Source: Ulva prolifera
Taxonomy: Eukaryota > Chlorophyta > Ulvophyceae > Ulvales > Ulvaceae
Direction: 5' to 3'
Assembly (NCBI GenBank): GCA_023078555.1
Contig: CM041199.1
Span: 3,716,513-3,780,512, forward strand
DNA length: 64,000 nt
Part shown: in pieces, positions 21,829-32,548 of the stretch
How the letters are laid out: each line of letters begins with the position of its first letter
Numbering within the stretch: position 1 is the stretch's first letter
Made by a program: the position numbers and the translations under genes
The notes under the pieces: generated by a model
Seen by the model: the letters and a program-made list of their open reading frames with translations, nothing else
Database searches by the model: none
Told to the model about the DNA's origin: nothing

Positions 21829-24800
21829 TCACACAGTCACCTCCCGCCCGTACACCCACTCGCTGCGGAACGAGGCGGCGGTGCCGCCGCGGGCCCTGCG
21901 GCGCTCCTTCCGCGTCTCGAGCACGTCGGCCATGCGCCGCACGCGCTTGCCGTGCGACAGCAGGTACTCCTGCGCCTGCGCCGCCTCCCCAGACGTCACC
22001 TGCAGCACGATGGCACCGTGACAAAATGACCAAGTCACGCGCCTGATGCAACACCAAAGATGGTCCGTGACACACGGACGAGCTTGCAATCCATGCAGGT
22101 GTGACATCGAGAGCATGCATGCCTGGAGCAGCGCCCGGCGCTGTGTGCTGTAATCAACGTCGGCCACCACGCGCAGCACGGCTGTGTTCCGACACTGCCG
22201 TGGCAGCGAAATCCTGGAGCAAGCAGACACGGGCGTGAGGTGACAGGGTTTGACTCTCCGCTCGCGGATGAACAGTCAGCAACCCCCGATCTGCAGCGCC
22301 CGGACGCACGCGCCAGGCACAGCATATCGTCTCGCAGCCTCCCTCCATAAATGATGTGCCCACCTGCAGATCGGCGACCTTCCACCGCCGCAGGAGGTGC
22401 TCCACGCACGCCGCGTAGTCCGCCGCGGTGTACACCCCCAGCCCGTCCGCGACCGCCGCGAAGCCCTTGAAGAAGTCGCTCTCGTGCGGCTGCACGTGTG
22501 CGCCGCCCGCGGCCGCACGCCGCGCGACCGCCGCGCCGTACGCCGCCTCCTCCCGCCCCAGCGCCGCGTCGATGCCCGCGCCGCCGTCTTGCATCAGGTG
22601 CGCCGGCATCACGATCGACGCCTGCATCATGTCGGCAAACGCGAGCACCGCGGCATCCGCATCACGCCGGATGAGCTCCTCCACGATCTTCTGGTACGCC
22701 GCCTCGTGCCGTGCCTCGTCACCCTGCACACATACGCGCCGCGCACTGCCGAGGTTGCTGCCGGGAAGGTTTGCGCCATGCTTACCGGACCGAGCCTGGC
22801 CGTGCGTGTCTGTGCTCCGGTGTGAGGGCGCGTGGCATGCGTCAGTTGCGTCAGTGGCATGCGTCACTTGTACTGTGCCGGTCGCATGTGTGCATCATCA
22901 TGAACTGCGAGGATGTGACTCATTGCAGATCTGCGCATGCTCGGAAGCTTAGGTACCAGCCCCTCCGACCGGTGCCAGCCCGGTGGTCCCACCGGTAACC
23001 CGAACACTGGAACGGCTCTGGACTCTGGCACGGATCATTAGCACCACGAAGGGCACGGCGTATGACCATGACCTATATTTTCGATACGATGCCATGGCCA
23101 GCGCCTCATCAAATGCAACAGCCACAAGAGACGCTGGCGGCCTGGCACAGATTCCCGCTGTCACGACCAGCTAACAAGGCGCCATGAAGAAAGCGCAGGC
23201 GGCGTTCAGGCCACGACAGCCCGCAAACCGCCACAGATTTTACGTCGACGGCACGGCAACAAGAACAGCATGCTTGGGTTTGCACATAAGGGTGTCCAGA
23301 GGGGTGCAGTGTGGCCATGGGTGGGGTGGGGAGAGGCGCACCGCGATGCTGCGGCACATCTTGGCAAGCTGCGGCGCGCCGTGCTGCTTCGCAAGGGTGG
23401 CTGTGTTGCCATGCGAGATCTTCGTCGCGCGCTCCTGGAACGATGTGTACACGAAGCACTTGTAGGGGTCCGTCGCCATCATGGGGTCGAAGCCCGTGCC
23501 AATGAGAGCCTGCACTGCGCGCCGCATGTCAACCTCTGGTAATAAAATCAGCTGTTACATCTATATTTACTGGCTTTTTTGTTATTCTTCCAGAAATCAA
23601 GAAACTTCTCTGTAGTTACCGCGCATATGGGGGGGTGCTAGCATGGCATGTGCTCAGCAGCGACGATGGTGGTGGAGCGGGGTTCAGCCAGCGACCGACT
23701 CCGTGTGAGCCCCCACCACGATGATCGCAGCGCGCCAGCACGGCACAAACAGATCTGTATCTCTGGGCAGCCCTCCCAAAGAGGACGCAGGTGCAGCCAT
23801 ATCTGATCCGGCCCGCCGTTGCGCGGGTGTCTGGACCAGATAGCGGCAGTATGCGGACGCCGGCGATGCTTTTGGTAGGGACAGGCCTGCTTGCACAAGA
23901 TGAGTTTCGACCGAGCACAGATGCAACATCGAATACGCCGAAAACAGACGGTTGAGAGATCATTGCACATTGGGTGCCGACATTAAACAGCACCGAGCCA
24001 CCGTCCCGGCGCGGACATGGCGCAGTGTTCAGCGCCCTTCCTGCACCGCGGCAACGGAACCAGCCAGTGGCCACTGGCGGTCGTCATGCATGCAACTGGA
24101 GTGCACCGATCTGTATGGGCCAGCAGTTGCAAGAGACGACAACCGAAGAGACTCCAAAGCAACAGCATGATCACAGTGCGCTGTGCCTGTGACCACCAGC
24201 GATGCCGTGCCACTGTTTGCTGCAGCGCCCCGCACCATTGCGGTGCCGAGTCCATGTGTGAAGAACATTCTCGGCACTCCGCCGAGTTCATGTAATGCAT
24301 GCTAACACCAAAGCAGGGGGAGGGGCGTGCCTGCACAGACTGCTCGACTGCCCGCATGTTGACGGCGCCGCTGAGGTACAGGAACTTGTTCAGGAGGTCG
24401 CCGTGGCGGTTCTCCTCCGACGTCCAGCCGCGATTCCAGCGCCCCCATGCGGTGTCGTCACCCCCTGCATGCACATGCATGCCTTAGTGCAGGCAGGTAC
24501 AGGCTACATGAGCTCGGGACACTGCATGGCAGGGCAGCAAACGGACTGCACACCACCACAATCGAAAGCACTTGATCTGCAGACCCACCTAGCAAGTAGA
24601 TCGAAAACCAACGTTCTCAGTACAGCCTCAGAGCTGTGTAAATATGTGTACACACACCTAAGTACATATGCAGTTACAAAGGATAGAGGCCGGGCATCGT
24701 GCCGTGCCTAGGAATGCACTCGCTAACACCCACTCACTCATTCATGGCACTAGGCCGGGCACGAGCGCGTACCACAGCCCTGCCGGTGATTCCAGTACAT

Positions 24801-26347
24801 ATGTATGTATGCATGATGATATGGCCATAAAGATTGGGATATTGATCACGTCGAAAGCGGGGACCACGAAGGACAGTTAAGCTATCTACAGCGGAAATTG
24901 TAGAACAGCCTTGTCATAGGACATGAGCGATGATAAGGGGATGCTCTTTGGTGTGGCATGGTGTTGAGACATGTTTGGTGATGCGGAAGAGGCACGAGTT
25001 GCTTACCCATGGCATGCCACAAGTGCTCACACAGCTCAAGAGGCAGATGTGCTGGCCGGAAGGCTGGTTGTGATGTCATGCCACGACTGGCACAAGTGTG
25101 AGCTACAGCTGCGACCTCATGAATATATTGACATGGCAGTTTATGGACGTGCCACCTGGTGACCGGCGAGCGGCCGGGTGGATTTGCTGTTGCTGCTGAT
25201 CTGGCAAAATGCCAACGCTCACAGCGTGGGAAAGAGATGTGACTGCAGTCAAAGCGATGAAAAGGGACGGGCTCGAGATATACGGCGAGATGCAGCAAAC
25301 AACATGACGGCAACACACAGACACAGCAGGTCTAGAGTGGGCAGATTGATTCCATAAGCCCTCTGACTCAGACACTGGGTGCTTCAGTTCAGACTGCATT
25401 TCGCAGGGCTAGCGCCGCACAACGATAATTTGGGAGTTTAATCGACGAATTCAGTCGTGTATGGCTCCAACGGATCACCATCGCGCTGCAGACATGGTGT
25501 GCCATCTTGAGAAATAGACACCAGCCTCGAAGCTGGAGAACGTCGACCTTACGGCGGCTCAGAGAGCTTTCAAGCAGAACGCATGTGCAGCTATAGCGGA
25601 CCAAGCGGTCAGACATGAGTCCGCACGGTTACGCTCTGTCCGCGACCATGTAGCCAAAGGCATCCAATGGCGTGCACGGCGGAGAGCAATCGTGACCGAA
25701 CACACACAATGCTGCGATAAAGTTGTACCTGTGTGATCTTTGCAGCCGTCCATGCGATTCAGCATGCTCATGTACGACGGGAGGGCTTCTTCCGTCACCA
25801 TGTCGCCAACAAGGACCACCAGATACTCCGGTGGCAAATTCTCGCACTCTTTTCGTAAATCTTGGATGGCGTCCATGAACTCCGTAGATGAAGGATCCGG
25901 CAGAAAGTCTGATGGCTGCCACGATTTTGACGAGGGGATAAGGAACGGCTCCACGTTGTCGCTCATCCAGCTGTCCATGCTCTGCAGACAGCGGACACGC
26001 TGTATGCCTAATCGATACAACGAGAACGCGATTCGGCATGCAATGCAGACCTTCTGTCATTTGTCGATGATGAAGGATGCACACCGACATGAGCGCTTGT
26101 CAAAGGCTAAGTGCAATGCAACATCATGACCACACAAGTACAGTCTCTGTTGTCATCCTGCAGCAGATCGGATCGCACGCAAGGGCTTAGTATCAGCCCA
26201 CACCTTTATGACATCAATTTTCTTCTCGTAAGGCGTGCTCTTGCGTGCCGGCACAATGATCTGAGCGGGTGCAGCAACAGCATGGCCAGCGACAGCACGC
26301 GAGGCATTGCCTGGCTGTGGACGGCCTGTACCTCCACTGACACTCAT
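21829..26347 (-). CDS. SAD: Plastid stearoyl-[acyl-carrier-protein] 9-desaturase (soluble di-iron)
   Basis: Introduces the delta-9 double bond into stearoyl-ACP in the plastid, using ferredoxin. Exons in order: 26347-26204, 25981-25729, 24464-24331, 23509-23342, 22723-22364, 21999-21829, giving 409 aa. The iron ligands are present: Glu in [29 protein letters not shown], and [35 protein letters not shown] and MPAHLMQDG are also classic. The first 35 residues ([14 protein letters not shown]...) lack acidic residues and fit a plastid transit peptide; an upstream exon cannot be excluded. The intron 3 boundary is ambiguous: the conserved spacing asks for a GC-AG intron (24331/23509), while a GT-AG choice (24337/23533) keeps frame and adds six residues. 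Exons 1-2 are AT-richer than exons 3-6. Confidence 0.95.
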
Positions 26348-28367
26348 GAAAGATGCTATGAGCCCTATAATGAAGTTATCGGGATGATCCTATGTTAATG
26401 CGTCAGCTGTGTAGAAAGACTTGCAGTGCACTAGAGCAGAGATGCGGCCGAACACGCAGATGAAACTTGAATCAGCTACAGCGCAGACTGCAGCTTGAAA
26501 TGGCCACGCTTCTGATACCACTCTTCGCTGTGTAATCAGCTTTGCTCGGTACGCAATTATGAAGTCGCTGCAGGAAAAACGCATGCATGCTTCGGTCAGC
26601 GAAAAAAGGGCCACCGTCTGGATGCTGCGATGCGCGTGGGTTCAGCGGACTCCGACAGCAGGGTCACACATGGAATACGCATGCCGTCATGCGATAGGAT
26701 CAGACAGTTGAACTTCGAATCTCGTGTTGTCATGGCTGCTACAGGACCTGTGCAACACGGAAGCGAAATGTATGCTGACGATTCCGGCGAACCGCCGAGG
26801 AAACGGAACCTGTCGATGTTGTGGAAGACAATCACACAACCAATCGATAAGCACCTGCTAGCGCATCTGCACGGCCTTTCTTGGTGAGGATGCAAGCAGA
26901 TACGTATATGTGTTCTGCCTGAAACGAATGCTACCTGGAGTCATCAAAGGAGCCGAGCATACACTATTGCTTCTGTGATCCGGCGGCACCCATCTGGCAT
27001 ACCAGCTTGAAAGTGACAGCGCGACTGTGACAAATGTGAATTGTTGAGTCATTTGCTGACTGTTGACTTGGGAAAAATTGAACGAGCGGATGTTGTCAAG
27101 CCAATGGCTGACATTGTGGTGCACAGAGAAGCAAGCATGCAGGCACCTTGAGTACTTGCAACAACGATGGGTGACGATCGAGAATATGCGAAGATAAGAT
27201 CTGCCAACATAAGATTCCATTGCCTGGATGTATCTCAGCAGACTTTGTAAGATCGAGCTACACAAGGTACGGTTCAAGCCCCTTGACTGGAGTTTTGCCC
27301 CGCACGTCTCTCTGATGTCAGCTGCTTCATTGTTGCAAAATTCCATACATGAATCACTTACCCTTTGCGTTTATTATTTTTTATTTTTTTTTAGTGAGTG
27401 CTATGCTTGTTGTTCATTGCCTGCTATGTCTACCCCGCACCTCTTATTGCACACTGAATGTGAACAAGGGCACAGCAGTTGGCATGCACATCTCCACAAA
27501 CCAAGCTCTCCCATCCCGGGCCCCACTTGGTCAACACTGAACCCTTTCGCAGGCTTCCATGCAGGCATGACATTCAAAACTGCATCGTCAGAGAATGTAC
27601 CGCTCGTCGCTATTCTGGGCATCCAGCTATATGCAGGCTGCAAGAGAGCCTACAGCCTTCAACACTTCCATGAGGCATCCTCGTACTGCCTGAAGGCAGG
27701 ACAAGTCTCTCACCGGCGCCCTCGTTTTATTATGTTTGTTATCATGCATGGCCATGCATGCGCCAGTATCTCGAGATACATGTTCATACGCTCGACTTTG
27801 GCCACCTGGATTCCACGGACAGCGCCATGAGCCGTGTGCGTGGCTCCGGACTCGGCCGTTGTTAAGCTGCCACGGCAGAGTTTCCTGCACACAGCGGCAT
27901 TGCTCGGCATGCTAAAAATCACCTGCGATTCGCACCGAATCCAGCCATGCCAAGCCAAGATGCAAGGCCTGCCAGGCTGAACGGTGCAGTACCAGCATTC
28001 CCAAGAGTGCAAGAGCTATCACAGTTCAACGGTCGATCATTCTGTAACACGCGCACGGGCCTGTTCTCCACGATTCGGCCGGCCACAAGCGAAGGTGCAG
28101 CCCCCACTGCTGCATGCTTGAACATCCCGTTGCCGCTGCCGTCATGGCATCAGACGATTCACAAAGTTTCCTCATGAAACTGTCTTTTGCGGCGACCTAG
28201 ATTCAGGTCCGACCTGCGAGGTCGGGGATGGCTGTCACCTGAATCGCTACGTCGCATCTTATTCGTCAGCGGTGTAGCAGCCCTAGAGAAAAGAACTCAA
28301 ATGCTTTGGCCTTGTAGATCATCGTCAGCAGCATCCGGAATCAGGCTCTGTTCGAACAGGCAAGCGC
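26348..28367. other. Intergenic region between divergent genes
   Basis: Separates the desaturase (-) and EF-hand gene (+) starts. Plus-strand frames at 26630-26887 (85 codons), 27228-27830 (200 codons, with a T-rich stretch coding LCVYYFLFFF) and 27947-28177 (76 codons) have no recognisable homology. The last lies shortly before the EF-hand gene and could be an upstream exon or leader. Nothing else seen. Confidence 0.45.
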
Positions 28368-31127
28368 ATGTACACAGCTGCTCCATCAGCAGCAGACCTC
28401 GAGCTTGAGCGCCGCAGACGAGCAATACTATGTGCATACGGTACAGCGACTGGGCTACTCCCACCCCCGTATGCCCCGTCCAAGACCGTTCTGGATCGCA
28501 CCTTACGCCGGCCTGAAGGAGGTGGGGGACATCGCCTGGCTCGAATCCTCCAGAGCCACACCAGGTCGAAACTGCTTCAGTCTCCAACCGCACACAGTCC
28601 ATGTGTCAAAGCTGCCCTGAAGTCACTTAGCCGGCTAGGTACCTGCCAGGTGCAGGCTGGACAGTCCAGCGCTCTACCAAGTGTATCCAGACCTAAGGCA
28701 ATTGGTGATCAAGCTTCTTCACAGGAAGGTCATGAGTCCCAAACGTGTCCACACGACTGCACTTCTGACCCGCTGCCATTGCGGCCGGCAACAAGTGCTT
28801 CTGCAGCTCAGGCACACAGCTGCCAAGATCCGACTGCTAAGATTGGAACAGACCGCACTCAAAACACATGTGAGACCGCGGAGCGGTCATCAGATGTACC
28901 AGTCACACAGGTCACGGTAGCTCCCATTGGCGACCCTTGCTTGTCAGATCCCATGGAGTGCGATGCTGCCCCTTTTCTTGATGGTTCCCTTGCCAAAGGC
29001 TGGTAGGAATGCACAGTCACATCATCGGTCTCCTGTGCTGCATTCCAAAACTACACATGTGGCTACACCTTGGCCCCGGTGCTATCGGTGCATATTACAT
29101 GATCTTCCACACACACGTTTTGCTGCTTATGATAATGCTTTTGCGGTTGTCCATGTTTGCGTTGCTGCTTCTGCATACGTGCAGGGAACGGCACGTGCTC
29201 TTGCGCACACTGGTACACAAAGCTGCTTTGATGCCGCAGAGCATCACTCTTTGCTGCTGTGAGTGTGCATTCCACAGTGTGTAGGACTGCACGCAGATGC
29301 AGATGCAGATACGTAACTGTGGCTTCTGACAGGCCTGACACGCATCCCAGCAGTATGAACACGCATATCTGCCCAGGTTCATCTGAGGACGTGGCATCAG
29401 ACCCTTCTGGCATTCACTTAGACCTACCGATCGGCACAACAGCTTGTGGAGTTGCCATGATCTCCATGCAACATGAACCGGAATGCATGATGCTAGACGA
29501 GATAACTTGCTAGATCCTTGGCTGCGCATGACATGGACAACCATACAGTTTCCAGAGCAGCAGAAGTAGGCTTCACAGGCTGATGAGACAGCAGCATGGC
29601 CAGCTGTCGGGAGTCAGGTGGTGCCGCGGCAGGGTCTCACATGAGCCGATTGCTGACCCGGCACCCCTCCGCTGCTGCCGCAGGGGCTATGACATCACGA
29701 TGACGGACCTGCTCAACGTCTTCGCCGAGCTCGACGCCGCGCGCACCGGCGCCGTGCCGCTCGCCGACTTCGAGGCGGCCATGCTGCGCATCGGCTTTGC
29801 GCCGGAGCCCGCGGCGCGCCTCTTTGCGGCCCTGGACGCCGACGGCGACGGCGTGCTGACGTTTGCGGACTGGTCGAGCGAGCACGCGCGCCGCGTCGCG
29901 CACGCCCTCACGGCCCGCCTCATCCGGCAGCGCCTCGTCGGCAACGACCCGGTGCGCGCGCAGCGGCCGCCGTCGTCGGTGCGCCCCCGCCCCTGCGCTC
30001 CTCTGCCGTGTGTGGGACAGATTCTGTGGGCGTCCTTGGGACGCAGGTGGTGGCTGGTGGCGAAATGGCTGGAGTGATGACTCCATGGCTTGCATCACCT
30101 ACGCGTCTGTGGCACCTCTATGGTTCCATTGGTGGAGTCCACCGGATCCCGTAAGACCAGTTGAGAACTCTGGCCTGTGGCAGCTTTCACTCGAGGTCAG
30201 AAGAGCCATGTGAATAGTTGCTGACACGTACGTGGGTCGGTCGATCAGCATGGGAAACATGCTGCCGAGGCACATGTGTGAAGGTTCCGTCACTGTGGCG
30301 AAGTCGTGAGCGGCTGAGGCCTCAGACACAGCCATACCGCGCTGATCTAGTCACCACCACACAGACAATCGGGATGTTTGGGTTGATGTTGGCGAGGAGC
30401 TCTCTGCTACACACTCAGATTCTGACTTGCAGCCCCGGAACACCATGGAGGCAGTTGAAATTGTTTCACAGCACTCTGACGGCCGGCGCTGTGCAGCTGA
30501 CTGATCAAAAGCGGGCCATGGAGATGCTGCTGTTGGACCTGGGGGTCACGGCCAAGACCAACTTCATCAAACTCAAGGGCCTCTTTGACGACATGGACAC
30601 GGACGGCTCCGGGGACATCAGCGGCGATGAACTTACGCGTGCGCCCCGCCTCAAAAACCCCAGCACCATTCCTCTGCAGGAAGTATTTGTCCCACGCAGT
30701 GATGGCCTGCTAGCTGGCTGGCACATGGCTCACACAATGTGGCACACCCATCAGCTTGCACATGCCTCACGTGTGTGGAGAATTCCCATTGAATTGCCAC
30801 GTGGGGCCCAGTACATAGCGCACATGCACCAGTACTGGGCCATCATTCCGATCACATGCGATAGTTCCAGATACTTGGGCTTTACATCCGCATGACAGCC
30901 CTAACACATGCTGCAAGGCCGCCCGACGCACGCGTGCACACGTTGCAGTGACGGTGGAGCGCATCCTGCGGCAGAAGATCAGCAAGGGCGTCAAGTCGCA
31001 GCTGCTGGCGCGCTTCGACCACAACGGCGACGGCACCGTCTCCGCGACCGAGTTCATCAACAAGGTCGTCAGCAACCCCATGGCGACGCTGTACGCGTTC
31101 ATGCCGTCCAACGTCTGCCTCAGCTAG
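28368..31127 (+). CDS. EF-hand calcium-binding protein with long disordered N-terminus
   Basis: Exons 28368-29002, 29684-29951, 30497-30638, 30949-31127; phases agree, 407 aa. Residues 1 to about 210 are disordered, Ser/Thr/Pro-rich with basic patches, and unrecognised. Four EF-hands follow in two pairs: a degenerate one (FAELDAARTGAVPLADFEAAM), a second with DADGDGVLTFAD (Asp at position 12), a third DTDGSGDISGDE and a fourth DHNGDGTVSATE, the last two fully canonical. The C-terminus is FMPSNVCLS. The EF-hand exons use GTGCGC donors. The join of exon 1 to the EF-hand part is supported by the GTAGGA donor and matching phase only, so the N-terminus is less certain. Role: a calcium sensor or buffer; the partner is unknown. 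Confidence 0.78.
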
Positions 31128-32401
31128 AGCACGCGCGCGGGGCCCCGGCCGCACGGTCCCCGCGACCGCTCACAGGTGCGCCCTCCTGTGCGCCGTCCTG
31201 ACTCCTGTGCATGGACCATCAAAACCATGCCATTGCCTATATGACTTTTCAATTGTACACATACCGATCATGAATGCAGTGTCGCTGTATCTACATCTCT
31301 TGTGCCGTTTAGTTACGCAGTGACGCACGTGTGCAGCTTGGACGGAATCGCATGACACCCATGTGCAGCGGACCAATGCCGCCCGGCTGTATGTTGACTC
31401 AGCATCTCGCATGTTCTCGGCACAGCACGGTCCATGCAGGTGAGGGGACCGACAGCCAGCGGCGCCAGCTCAGCTGTTCTGAGACTGCCCTCCCGCCGCA
31501 GGCTGCGCCTGCGTGCCAGCTCTGCACCACCCAGCCGCTGCAATGGGACACCGCATGTGCTGCCATGGCAGTGCACCGCGAGCCTTCTGGAGGGCACGGC
31601 GGAAGCTTCGAGCGTCACACGCGCGGGACACAGAAGGCACAGGCAGCGGCAGGTGGAGGGGTGTTGGAACGATAGCTGCACTGGCGAAACGCCCGTGTTA
31701 CTGTTGGGGATATTTGGCACAACCGGGCTGCTGGCATGGGCGCATGGGCCTGTACCCGTCGGGAAAGCGATGAGACTGCCATGGGACTTTGAAGCAGGCC
31801 CAGTGACGAAAGGGACTGAGGGGTTCACTCAACTGCGTAGGTGGTGGTGATCAGGGTACCCTTGCAAGATATGAGCTCCACCCGCATGCATGGGCAGCCA
31901 CACCTTGGAGCCCGGCGTGGCCACGAGCACCGCTGGTGTGCATGTCATCGTGTTGAAGCTTGGATGAGTTACAAGGACAAAGTTAGAGAGGTTTTGGTTC
32001 GCCGCATGACTGGATGTGTCCTTGAATGTCGGCCAAGTGGCACAGGGGCCCCTGGCAGTGCTGGGGGTCAGTGATGTGCAGCTGTTGCTGTTCAGCCATA
32101 AAATGGGGAGGCACTCAGGCGCCTAGGCGATGTAATGGAACGCAGGCAGAATATTGTTGGAATGCAATCGACACATCTCACTGAGCCCCTCATTGGCATA
32201 CTGCATCTGCAAAGCGTTTGTGGCTCCGTGCGTCCCCGCACAGTCTGGGCATATCCCACAAACGCCACTTCGTAACAGCAGCCATGTTCACCCACTGAAC
32301 AGGCACGGCAAGCGCATGAGAGCCGCAGGCGAATTCAACACCCAAACACCCAAATAACCCTGTAGGTAGGACAACAGCTAGCCATCCCGGGTCCACCACA
32401 G

Positions 32402-32442
<41 letters not shown>

Positions 32443-32548
32443 AGGCTCGGACGCCGCAGTGCCTTCCCGCAATTCCGCGCGCATTGCGCTCTGCATGGCC
32501 GGTCACGCGAGCAAGCCGAGGTGCACCCCTATGCCACTCCTCACATGG
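31128..32548. other. Intergenic region between convergent genes, with a poly(C) run
   Basis: Lies between the EF-hand gene 3' end (+) and the S-formylglutathione hydrolase 3' end (-). Plus-strand frames at 31331-31850 show no family resemblance. A 38-C homopolymer sits at 32402-32439, about 110 bp from the hydrolase stop codon. Confidence 0.55.
32402..32439. repeat. Poly(C) tract of 38
   Basis: Uninterrupted C run on the plus strand in the 3' flank of the hydrolase gene, preceded by CCACAG. It is the longest of four such tracts in the window. Confidence 0.9.

Noticed and set aside
21259-22029. 256-codon plus-strand ORF
   Set aside because: C/A-rich low-complexity sequence that continues antisense through the desaturase last exon.
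10649-26347. A nitrogen-metabolism cluster (nitrate reductase plus nitrilase)
   Set aside because: The nitrilase is of the Nit1 repair type rather than a nitrile-assimilating enzyme, genes are convergent, and no transporter, nitrite reductase or regulator is present.
27228-27830. 200-codon plus-strand ORF with a hydrophobic stretch
   Set aside because: The hydrophobic part comes from a T-rich tract; no homology, no splice partner, composition not convincing.
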